A DNA stretch of 5,031 bases, taken from NCBI GenBank assembly GCA_026986655.1, contig JALSOD010000022.1, positions 1 through 5,031 of the forward strand, given 5' to 3'. Below are positions 1 to 4,931 of the stretch, in pieces. The notes under the pieces are model-generated. The model did not search any database. It was not told the origin of the DNA and saw nothing but the letters and a program-made list of their open reading frames with translations. Made by a program: the position numbers and the translations under genes. This stretch comes from Caldifarciminota bacterium. GTDB taxonomy: Bacteria > Hydrothermota > Hydrothermia > B15-G9 > WFZT01. Position 1 is the stretch's first letter, and each line of letters begins with the position of its first letter.

Positions 1-2
1 AT

Positions 3-1289
3 CATGTTTTACTCGGATTCACAGAGGAGATGGCTGTTACTGAGGCCAACAGGTGTCTTGGCTGTGCCATCTGTATGCAGGGGTGCCCGACAGAGATGTA
101 CATCCCGCATTATCTCGAAGAGATCGCAAACAAAGAGTACAACAGGGCTGTAAATACATTTTTCATAAATAATCCATTACCCGAAATCTGTGGAACTGTC
201 TGTACCCACAGATGTGAGAATGCCTGCGTGCTCGGAAATCGTGGTAAACCTATCCAGATCAGATTTGAGAAGGGATACGCGGCAGGACAGGTTGATGACT
301 ACGGCAAAGTCCTGAATTTGAAAAAGGCACCACCCACGGGTAAGAAGGTTGCAATCATTGGGGCAGGCCCCGGTGGACTTACGGCTGCATTTTATCTCTC
401 ACTTAGAGGACATTCCGTTACGATCTTTGAGGCTTTGAATGTCCCCGGTGGAATGATGAAGGTGGGTATCCCACGCTACAGGTTGCCTCAAAACATTCTT
501 GATAAGGAGATCAACTTCATTCTGAGTCAGGAAAATGTGGAGATCAGGTACAACACGCGCGTTGGGAAGGACATCAGCTTCGAGGAACTCCTCGAGAAGT
601 TTGATGCCGTTTACATTGGAGTTGGTTACAGTAAGGGAACGAAGATGGGAATACCGGGTGAGGACGCAGAGGGTGTGATGGAGGCAATTGATTTCCTGAG
701 AGCGGTTAATCTCGGTAATCCCCCGAAGATCGGGAAGAAAATTGTGGTCGTCGGTGGTGGTGATGTGGCAATGGACGCCTCAAGGACGCCTTTCAGACTC
801 GGAGCAGAGGAGGTTTATATCTCGTACAGAAGAAGAATCGTTGACATGCCGGCATCCGACGAGGAGAAGCACGAGGCGATGGACGAGGGCGTGATCTTCA
901 TGCCTCAAACTCTACCGATTGAGGTGGTGACGGAGAATGGGAAGATGGTTGGAATCAAGTATGTGAAGACCGAGATGGTTGACCAGGGTCCTGGGAAGAG
1001 ACCCAAGCCGGTGCCGAAGATGGACGAGGTCTTCTTCCTTGAGGCTGATAACCTGATACTTGCTATCGGACAGAAGCCCGACCTTTCGTTCCTGCCCGAT
1101 TCCTGGTTAGAAAAGCTGGAACTCGACAAGTGGGGTAGTCACATCATCGTGGACGACCATCAGATGACGAGTATCCCCGGTGTGTTTGCGGGTGGTGACA
1201 TCGTCAATCCGCGGGCAGACATCATCAGCGCAATAGCCGACGGCCGCCACGCCGCCGAGGGAATAGATATTTATTTGAGAAGGAAGTGA
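3..1289 (+). CDS. GltD/NfnB-family FeS flavoprotein NAD(P) oxidoreductase, 5'-truncated by the window
   Basis: This is a cytoplasmic oxidoreductase of the glutamate synthase small-subunit family, which passes electrons between NAD(P)H, FAD and iron-sulfur clusters. Numbered from the ATG at 30, it shows CxxCxxCxxxCP (C9, C12, C15, C19), a second cysteine set CxxxCxxxCxxxC (C54-C66), the FAD dinucleotide fold GAGPGG (111-116), a second nucleotide fold GGGD (242-245) followed by SYRRR as in NADP-binding members, and the C-terminal FAD motif GVFAGGD (384-390). That ATG is probably not the start. The frame is open to base 3 and the preceding codons read HVLLGFTEE, matching the conserved 'LGYTEEMA' stretch of the family, and the SD-like GAGGAG abuts the ATG with no spacer. 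Some 30-50 N-terminal residues should lie upstream. The C-terminus is complete (TGA). Family assignment is firm. Whether it serves glutamate synthase, Nfn-type bifurcation or another partner cannot be told, because the upstream neighbour is outside the window. Confidence 0.93.
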   Translation, partial: HVLLGFTEEMAVTEANRCLGCAICMQGCPTEMYIPHYLEEIANKEYNRAVNTFFINNPLPEICGTVCTHRCENACVLGNRGKPIQIRFEKGYAAGQVDDYGKVLNLKKAPPTGKKVAIIGAGPGGLTAAFYLSLRGHSVTIFEALNVPGGMMKVGIPRYRLPQNILDKEINFILSQENVEIRYNTRVGKDISFEELLEKFDAVYIGVGYSKGTKMGIPGEDAEGVMEAIDFLRAVNLGNPPKIGKKIVVVGGGDVAMDASRTPFRLGAEEVYISYRRRIVDMPASDEEKHEAMDEGVIFMPQTLPIEVVTENGKMVGIKYVKTEMVDQGPGKRPKPVPKMDEVFFLEADNLILAIGQKPDLSFLPDSWLEKLELDKWGSHIIVDDHQMTSIPGVFAGGDIVNPRADIISAIADGRHAAEGIDIYLRRK

Positions 1290-1371
1290 GGATTTTCGGG
1301 AATATTCAGGCTGTAGAGTGCAACTTATTTGAAATTGAAGATACACATATGATGTGAAATGAATAAAGTTT

Positions 1372-1403
1372 AAGGGGTGGTCTTCCCAGGAAGACCACCC
1401 CTT
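1372..1403 (+). terminator. Perfect 15-bp hairpin, likely terminator of the oxidoreductase gene
   Basis: Bases 1372-1386 (AAGGGGTGGTCTTCC) are the exact reverse complement of 1389-1403, with CA between them. Folded, this gives about 14 bp with a 4-base loop. It starts 82 bases after the oxidoreductase stop and is followed by the T-rich TTTGATTTCTTC rather than a pure U-tract. The symmetry would let it act on both strands. A terminator at a convergent junction is the simplest reading; a small palindromic repeat element is the alternative. Confidence 0.6.
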
Positions 1404-1443
1404 TGATTTCTTCAGGTAAAATCCATTTAAACACCCAATTTGC

Positions 1444-1494
1444 AGGCAGGAAAATTTACTATGAATTGTTAAATCAAAAGGTTTCCTCCTGCCT
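1444..1494. repeat. Inverted repeat AGGCAGGA / TCCTGCCT
   Basis: The 8-base arms at 1444-1451 and 1487-1494 are exact reverse complements, and GC pairs at 1442-1443 and 1496-1497 could extend the stem across a one-base bulge. The loop is 35 bases and AT-rich. The right arm lies next to TTTCCTCCT, which is SD-like on the - strand but has no ORF after it. Function unknown; it may be a chance structure. Confidence 0.3.
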
Positions 1495-1577
1495 TGCTTA
1501 CTTTCACATTAAATCATTTCCTTGAAACCAAAAAAATCACCTATTTTGCTTAATGTTTTGAAGGTATCTGAAGTCGC

Positions 1578-1642
1578 CGAAGGTTATTTGGGTGAGGGCT
1601 GAAAGCCCAAACCAAACCTCGAGCAACCCGAAGGGTTGCGAG
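1578..1642 (-). terminator. Tandem GAA-loop hairpins, likely terminator or structured RNA after the R-M operon
   Basis: Two adjacent stem-loops are visible. Hairpin A has GGGCT (1596-1600) and AGCCC (1604-1608) around GAA, with outer pairing AGGTT (1581-1585) to AACCT (1615-1619). Hairpin B has GCAACCC (1623-1629) and GGGTTGC (1633-1639) around GAA, with a possible CTC/GAG extension to 1618 and 1642. On the - strand hairpin B starts 27 bases past the endonuclease stop and its loop is TTC, giving CCCTTCGGG, a pattern common in terminator stems. A T7 run follows only some 40 bases beyond hairpin A. A terminator is the likeliest role; a small structured RNA or dispersed palindromic repeat is possible. 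Confidence 0.5.
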
Positions 1643-1644
1643 AG

Positions 1645-1658
1645 TGCCCGTCGTCGCC
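1645..1658 (+). repeat. Left copy of an imperfect 14-base inverted repeat bracketing the R-M operon
   Basis: TGCCCGTCGTCGCC here matches, at 12 of 14 positions, the reverse complement of 4078-4091 (TGCACGCCGTCGCC). It lies 11 bases beyond the endonuclease stop, while the right copy lies 20 bases before the first operon gene. The GC-rich motif stands out against its AT-rich surroundings. A match of this quality is expected by chance somewhere in 5 kb, so only the placement is suggestive. Confidence 0.3.
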
Positions 1659-1669
1659 ATAAATTTTGA

Positions 1670-2554
1670 TCATTTTAAGATCCTATTTATGAGATTTAAC
1701 ATTCTAAAATTGAGAACCCAATCTATTTCTTTCATACTTCTGATGAGGGGTTCCTTCATTTTGTGCCACGCTGGGCCGTCAGTTACCCATAAAAAGTCAA
1801 CTTCATGTTCTTTTGCTACCCTGTACATTTCAATATAACTCTCCGCTATTGAAATAGGTTTGCTCCCCGTTACATTATAGAAATTACACTCAACAATGAG
1901 AACGGGTTTATTGTCTTTGTAAATTACAATATCATGAGTTTTACCTTTACTTTTTCCCTCTGTGATTATGGGATATAGTGAAAAGTCTGGATCATTGTTT
2001 ACAATATTATAGTCTCTTCCTACTAATCGTCTAATCTTTTTCTGACACATTGCTTCAAAAATATCTCCACTTCTATTTTTTCTGGCGTTAGTATCTATAC
2101 CCACTTCAACCCCAAGGAGATAATCGTGTATATCCTTAACTTCCTGAAATAAATCCATGATTCCCGTCTTTATACAAAATTCTATAATCCGGGGGATTAT
2201 CTCTTTATTAACTTTTGAGCGTTTGAATTCAAAGATGAGGAATTGTTCTAAATCAGGGTCAAAGATGTCAATCCTTCCATTTTTAACTCTTTCTGCTATA
2301 AGAAAGGGGATAATTTCTACGATTTGAGGGTATTTAGCTAACAATGAATACAGATGTTTTTCTCGTTCAGCTGTACCTACTTTAGTTAAAGAATTTAGTA
2401 AAGAGAGTTCATCCAAATACTTATTTATGACATTTTTGACTTTATTCCAATCTACAAAATACTCATAAGTTTTATTTGTAGGTAATAATGCATTAAAGAA
2501 ATGCGCGATATATTCGTCGAAATCTCTAAAACCAAGTTCCTTAAATTTGACCAT
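1670..2554 (-). CDS. DpnII/MboI-family type II restriction endonuclease
   Basis: The 294-aa product matches the DpnII/MboI restriction enzyme family, whose known members cut at GATC. Length is close to family members of about 290 aa. Visible motifs in order are NKTYEYFVDWNKV (27-39), RKNRSGDIFE (158-167), HDIVIY with candidate catalytic D208, VECNFY with E222 and N224, GSKP (230-233), SYIEMY (239-244), and FLWVTDGPAW (254-263). The PD-(D/E)XK-like core would use D208 and E222, with Asn where many nucleases have Lys; I recall an E-x-N-F pattern from the family, so this need not mean inactivity. The ATG at 2554 lies inside the methyltransferase gene (14-base overlap) and follows a GAGGTGG SD with a 7-base spacer, which supports the start and coupled translation. 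The frame is intact. GATC specificity is inferred from family membership only. Confidence 0.9.
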   Translation of the reverse strand: MVKFKELGFRDFDEYIAHFFNALLPTNKTYEYFVDWNKVKNVINKYLDELSLLNSLTKVGTAEREKHLYSLLAKYPQIVEIIPFLIAERVKNGRIDIFDPDLEQFLIFEFKRSKVNKEIIPRIIEFCIKTGIMDLFQEVKDIHDYLLGVEVGIDTNARKNRSGDIFEAMCQKKIRRLVGRDYNIVNNDPDFSLYPIITEGKSKGKTHDIVIYKDNKPVLIVECNFYNVTGSKPISIAESYIEMYRVAKEHEVDFLWVTDGPAWHKMKEPLIRSMKEIDWVLNFRMLNLINRILK

Positions 2555-3482
2555 TTTCCCACCACCTCACGCTAAATTTGTATTTCTTATATTCCTTTTC
2601 ACTCTCTGGTTTCCTGAACACAAAAATATGTTCATGTCCTATAAGATAAAATTCGTATTCTTTGGCACGCCATCTTTCTCTTGTGGTTTTCATATTCCAT
2701 TGTAGCTTGATAATATCTTCTTTGAGAATGAAGCCAGCATCTAAGAATGCCTGCATCACTCTAAAAGCAATAGGCACATAATGCTTATGCTTCCTTGTAT
2801 CTCCTATCAGTATCGCACAAATTTTTCCTGGTTTTAATACCCTAAAAGATTCCTCTGCAACTTTACGCATTTCCTTCAGGTATTTTTCAAAAGGCAACTG
2901 TGAAAGATCATCGTTCTGTTTTTTATTTTTTGTATAAGAAATTATACTTGCATAAGGCGGATGTGTGGCAATAAGGTCAATACTCTCATCATCAATTTTA
3001 TCAAGATTTCTCGCATCTCCCCAGTATGTTTTTATTATTGGTTCTTTATATTCTGGAAAAAGAGGATTGTATGAAAAATTTAAACGATCTCGTGCAACCA
3101 TAACAGCTTCAAGATTAATATCAACTCCTATGGCATTTCTTTCCAAGAGTTTAGCCTCAACGAGTGTGGTCCCACTGCCCATCATCTGATCAAGAATCCA
3201 ATCGCCCTTTTGAGTATATTTCAAAATGAGATTTCTCGGAATATATGGAGACCAGTTTCCTCTATAATTTCCCTTATGGGTTGCCCAATTCCCACGATCT
3301 GGAAAACTCCATACTGTTGTGCGTTCTGGAGCATAATCATTAGGCGGACCATAAGATTTTATTTTCCAATTTTTCTGGAATTTAATCTCCACATCTTCAA
3401 TAATTACGCTTTCATGCTCCTTTATAAATTCCAGATAATCCTTCTGGGTTATTTCTTTCATTTCTTTATACTTTTTTACCAT
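2541..3482 (-). CDS. DNA methyltransferase, N6-adenine/N4-cytosine type, of the R-M system
   Basis: This 313-aa enzyme should transfer a methyl group from S-adenosylmethionine to an exocyclic amino group of A or C in the recognition site, protecting host DNA from the downstream nuclease. It has a family block WSFP (58-61), RGNWATH (63-69) and YRGNWSP (73-79), then the SAM-binding motif DQMMGSGTT (98-106; usual form DPFxGSGTT), acidic motif GVDIN (119-123), GDAR (155-158) and catalytic motif IV THPPY (173-177). RVLKPGK (214-220) and IGDTR (226-230) follow. SAM motif before catalytic motif excludes the beta order. It does not resemble Dam/DpnM, the usual partner of DpnII nucleases, which carries DPPY. 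HPPY does not settle whether A or C is modified. The ATG at 3482 overlaps the upstream gene by 7 bases (ATGGTAA) and has an SD 11 bases before it. A second Met at codon 8 is a less supported alternative start. Confidence 0.9.
   Translation of the reverse strand: MVKKYKEMKEITQKDYLEFIKEHESVIIEDVEIKFQKNWKIKSYGPPNDYAPERTTVWSFPDRGNWATHKGNYRGNWSPYIPRNLILKYTQKGDWILDQMMGSGTTLVEAKLLERNAIGVDINLEAVMVARDRLNFSYNPLFPEYKEPIIKTYWGDARNLDKIDDESIDLIATHPPYASIISYTKNKKQNDDLSQLPFEKYLKEMRKVAEESFRVLKPGKICAILIGDTRKHKHYVPIAFRVMQAFLDAGFILKEDIIKLQWNMKTTRERWRAKEYEFYLIGHEHIFVFRKPESEKEYKKYKFSVRWWENGQI
2562..2568 (-). promoter_or_regulatory. Ribosome binding site of the endonuclease gene
   Basis: On the - strand GAGGTGG ends 7 bases before the ATG at 2554. 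It is embedded in the last codons of the methyltransferase gene, so ribosomes finishing that gene can restart here. This site decides the chosen start. Confidence 0.65.
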
Positions 3483-4057
3483 ATCCTTAATAACCTCCTT
3501 ATTTCATTCGGGCTATATAATCCACTATTAATAAGGACATATCCAGCAAACGCCATTTTCCTTCCTAAGTACTTATTTGTGGGATATATAGTATCTTCGA
3601 GCACAGCCATCCATTTTAAATAACTAAGCACTAATAATGATGGATAAGTTTGCAAGGAAATATTTTGGCAATTATGTAATTCCCAGCTTTTTACAGGTTC
3701 TTCATAATTTAAGACTACATCTTTAATAGCCTCAAAAAGTCTTTGTTTGTCTGATATAGTCAAATTATAAAAAGCCCTTAATGTCTCTAAATGTTTTGGC
3801 ATCCAGTAATTATTATTTGATTCGAAAACCCACACAGTGAAATCACTTTGATTCTCGCAACCTGTTAGTTTTGCTTTAATTCCTATAGTATCAGGTTTCT
3901 TAACTACCACCTTGTAATTATTTACTGTTTCCACGATATATTCGCCGGGTGGATAATTACAAAATTGTATGCTGATATTAGGAGAATTGGCTATGGTTAA
4001 CCTCTGGGCGTTTGAAAGAACAGGGGATCTCACATTTGGGGGACGAGTTCCTAACAT
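3476..4057 (-). CDS. Unrecognised 193-aa protein, first gene of the R-M operon
   Basis: I do not recognise this protein. The ATG at 4057 is well supported by the strong SD AAGGAGGAG with a 5-base spacer. The sequence suggests two parts. Residues about 20-80 look beta-rich, with alternating hydrophobics (YIVETV, YKVVVK, FTVWVF). Residues about 90-193 look helical, ending in a basic, aromatic tail (KYLGRKMAFAGYVL at 162-175, SPNEIRRLLRIW at 182-193). No signal peptide, clear membrane span, zinc-finger cysteine pattern or obvious helix-turn-helix is visible; cysteines such as C33 and C67 are scattered. The stop overlaps the methyltransferase start, so the two are probably translated in a coupled way. 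From position alone it could be an R-M accessory subunit, a regulator, or a second DNA-recognition protein. It is too long and of the wrong apparent fold for a typical C protein (about 80 aa, HTH). Confidence 0.85.
   Translation of the reverse strand: MLGTRPPNVRSPVLSNAQRLTIANSPNISIQFCNYPPGEYIVETVNNYKVVVKKPDTIGIKAKLTGCENQSDFTVWVFESNNNYWMPKHLETLRAFYNLTISDKQRLFEAIKDVVLNYEEPVKSWELHNCQNISLQTYPSLLVLSYLKWMAVLEDTIYPTNKYLGRKMAFAGYVLINSGLYSPNEIRRLLRIW
3494..3500 (-). promoter_or_regulatory. Ribosome binding site of the methyltransferase gene
   Basis: AAGGAGG on the - strand is a near-perfect SD with an 11-base spacer to the ATG at 3482. It lies in the last codons of the 193-aa gene. Together with the ATGGTAA stop/start overlap it indicates translational coupling. 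The spacer is slightly long, and a weaker AAGGA lies closer (3487-3484). Confidence 0.65.
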
Positions 4058-4062
4058 TTTTT

Positions 4063-4071
4063 CTCCTCCTT
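4063..4071 (-). promoter_or_regulatory. Strong ribosome binding site of the 193-aa gene
   Basis: AAGGAGGAG on the - strand lies 5 bases before the ATG at 4057. It is the strongest translation signal of the operon and fixes the start of the 193-aa protein. Confidence 0.75.
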
Positions 4072-4077
4072 TTCAAA

Positions 4078-4091
4078 GGCGACGGCGTGCA
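4078..4091 (-). repeat. Right copy of the imperfect 14-base inverted repeat bracketing the R-M operon
   Basis: Read on the - strand this is TGCACGCCGTCGCC, 12 of 14 identical to 1645-1658 on the + strand. It sits between the small ORF ending at 4098 and the ribosome binding site of the 193-aa gene, so it could also be an operator-like site. No target-site duplication is evident next to either copy. Confidence 0.3.
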
Positions 4092-4097
4092 TTTCAC

Positions 4098-4271
4098 TTA
4101 ACTGTGAGATATACGATGTCGCGAGCGATCATTACCGTACTTTTTCAAATTTTTACCTCTATGATTTAGAAGGCTTTGCCCAAACCTGTCACCTCGATAG
4201 ACAGAATAGCTAAGCGATATCTCACTATCCCGTTTGTCTGGATAAAGATATAAGTCTTTCCCCTTTACCAT
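4098..4271 (-). CDS. Small hypothetical ORF (57 aa) upstream of the R-M operon
   Basis: This frame starts at the ATG at 4271 right after GAGGTGA (2-base spacer, short), or at 4298 for a 66-aa form without a visible SD. It ends 40 bases before the 193-aa gene and runs in the same direction. The product is basic and polar (for example VKGKDLYLYPDKRD near the start, a basic stretch near the end) and matches nothing I know. Composition is like the R-M genes. It could be a small first cistron, a leader peptide, or the end of a decayed gene whose earlier part is in the overlapping ORF at 4225-4365. Coding status is uncertain. Confidence 0.3.
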   Translation of the reverse strand: MVKGKDLYLYPDKRDSEISLSYSVYRGDRFGQSLLNHRGKNLKKYGNDRSRHRISHS

Positions 4272-4365
4272 GTTCACCTCTAACCCTAATACTATCAAAT
4301 AAGCTTTTTATCGATGATACACTTTTTGTAGTTGCACGGATATGGAATCCAGTAGTTGCGAACAT
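4225..4365 (-). CDS. Possible small ORF (46 aa) in the R-M leader region
   Basis: The ATG at 4365 follows AGGGG with a 6-base spacer and lies two bases past the stop of the preceding 28-aa ORF. The stop (TAG) lies inside the next small ORF. The product begins MFATTGFHIRATTK and is basic and serine-rich; it is not recognised. Tight head-to-tail spacing of the three small ORFs is the main reason to list it. Chance ORFs of this size are common. Confidence 0.18.
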   Translation of the reverse strand: MFATTGFHIRATTKSVSSIKSLFDSIRVRGEHGKGERLISLSRQTG

Positions 4366-4367
4366 TT

Positions 4368-4454
4368 TTAACCCCTTAAAATCTTCAGGAATTTTGTGAC
4401 ATTCTTAAGATTTAAGATTCTGTAATCCAAACATGCCAATCCATAAGCTCTCAT
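4368..4454 (-). CDS. Possible leader peptide ORF (28 aa)
   Basis: The ATG at 4454 is preceded by GGGAGGG with a good short spacer, about 30 bases downstream of the possible promoter at 4484-4512. The peptide begins MRAYGLACLDYRIL and has no run of a single amino acid as in attenuation leaders. It is the first ORF a transcript from that promoter would offer. It may be a leader peptide, a gene-start remnant or chance. Confidence 0.2.
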   Translation of the reverse strand: MRAYGLACLDYRILNLKNVTKFLKILRG

Positions 4455-4483
4455 TTTCCCTCCCACCAGTCAATTCCTTATCC

Positions 4484-4512
4484 ATTATACAGGTTTCGAG
4501 TATGAAATTCAA
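4484..4512 (-). promoter_or_regulatory. Possible sigma70-type promoter for the R-M operon
   Basis: On the - strand TTGAAT (4512-4507) and a perfect TATAAT (4489-4484) are separated by exactly 17 bases. Transcription would start near 4477 and run leftward through the small ORFs into the 193-aa gene. The -35 matches 4 of 6 consensus bases. In AT-rich DNA such matches occur by chance, and if the host is archaeal this reading is irrelevant. A promoter nearer 4058-4300 is not excluded. Confidence 0.3.
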
Positions 4513-4567
4513 AATTTAATGGTTTTTCTTGTTAAACCCTGTCCCACTTCCAAAAAGATTTTAAAGC

Positions 4568-4598
4568 TCCCCTTTGAGAGGAGAGAAAACAAAGGGGA
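4568..4598 (-). repeat. Inverted repeat TCCCCTTTG / CAAAGGGGA
   Basis: The 9-base arms at 4568-4576 and 4590-4598 are exact reverse complements around a 13-base purine-rich loop. On the - strand a T-rich stretch including TTTTT follows about 15 bases later, so it could end a transcript coming from the right. It lies just upstream of the possible R-M promoter. The long loop weakens the terminator reading. Confidence 0.3.
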
Positions 4599-4807
4599 TT
4601 TATCGAATAACCTCAGTTTTAAGATTTATTAGACCCATGCTGACTAAAACAGCTCGTTTGGTTAATTCAACAAATACCACATATCTTTTTTCCCGAAAAC
4701 TTCATAAAGGTGCTTTTACACACTCCGAAAAATCAGGTCTTTTGAAGTGGAGTCGGGATAACTTGAATTATTCTCTGGACGATGATTGTACATCCGATTC
4801 AATTCCC

Positions 4808-4820
4808 TCCCCCACGGGGA
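4808..4820. repeat. Short hairpin TCCCC-CAC-GGGGA
   Basis: A 5-bp GC-rich stem (4808-4812 with 4816-4820) closes a 3-base loop in otherwise AT-rich DNA. It has no assigned role. Confidence 0.2.
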
Positions 4821-4902
4821 TTTCAGGTTTATGAAAGTGATGAAAATCTCCCCGAATCCACCTTATGTAAAATGGGGACTTTTCTGAAATATACCTTGCA
4901 AG

Positions 4903-4931
4903 AAGTGGAACCAAGGGGATGGTAACCACTT
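4903..4931. repeat. Imperfect hairpin AAGTGG-A-ACC / GGT-AA-CCACTT
   Basis: Arms AAGTGG (4903-4908) and CCACTT (4926-4931) pair, and inner ACC (4910-4912) pairs with GGT (4921-4923), around an 8-base loop. No gene abuts it; role unknown. Confidence 0.22.

Larger units (their letters stand above)
1290..1669. other. Convergent intergenic region, no gene seen
   Basis: This 380-base stretch separates the 3' ends of the + strand oxidoreductase gene and the - strand R-M operon. I see no ORF with a ribosome binding site. It holds three inverted-repeat structures (1372-1403, 1444-1494, 1578-1642), listed separately, and an A7 run at 1530-1536 that is a T-run on the - strand. The content fits transcription termination from both sides. 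Confidence 0.7.

Noticed and set aside
905..1346. Minus-strand ORFs (905-1129, 1107-1346) opposite the oxidoreductase
   Set aside because: They are antisense to a well-supported gene, have no SD or family motif, and are shadows of its codon pattern.
1644..1838. Plus-strand ORF opposite the endonuclease end
   Set aside because: It is antisense to the DpnII-like gene, with no ribosome binding site and a low-complexity product.
2965..3623. Plus-strand ORFs (74 and 137 aa) opposite the methyltransferase
   Set aside because: The real gene on the other strand has clear catalytic motifs. The hydrophobic C-terminal run of the 137-aa frame is the complement of AT-rich coding sequence.
3969..4169. 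Plus-strand 66-aa ORF over the start of the 193-aa gene
   Set aside because: It covers the strong SD and start of the minus-strand gene and has no SD or motif of its own.
4104..4225. 9-base inverted repeat GTGAGATAT (4104-4112) / ATATCTCAC (4217-4225)
   Set aside because: The arms are about 100 bases apart and a match of this length is expected by chance; no functional context.
1398..4577. Shared CCCCTTTGA at 1398-1406 and 4569-4577 as a possible direct repeat flanking the R-M region
   Set aside because: Each copy is part of a separate hairpin, and nine bases is too short to argue for insertion boundaries.
4574..4834. Plus-strand 86-aa ORF with TTG start
   Set aside because: It has no SD at usable spacing, starts inside an inverted repeat and has no recognisable motif; probably a chance frame.
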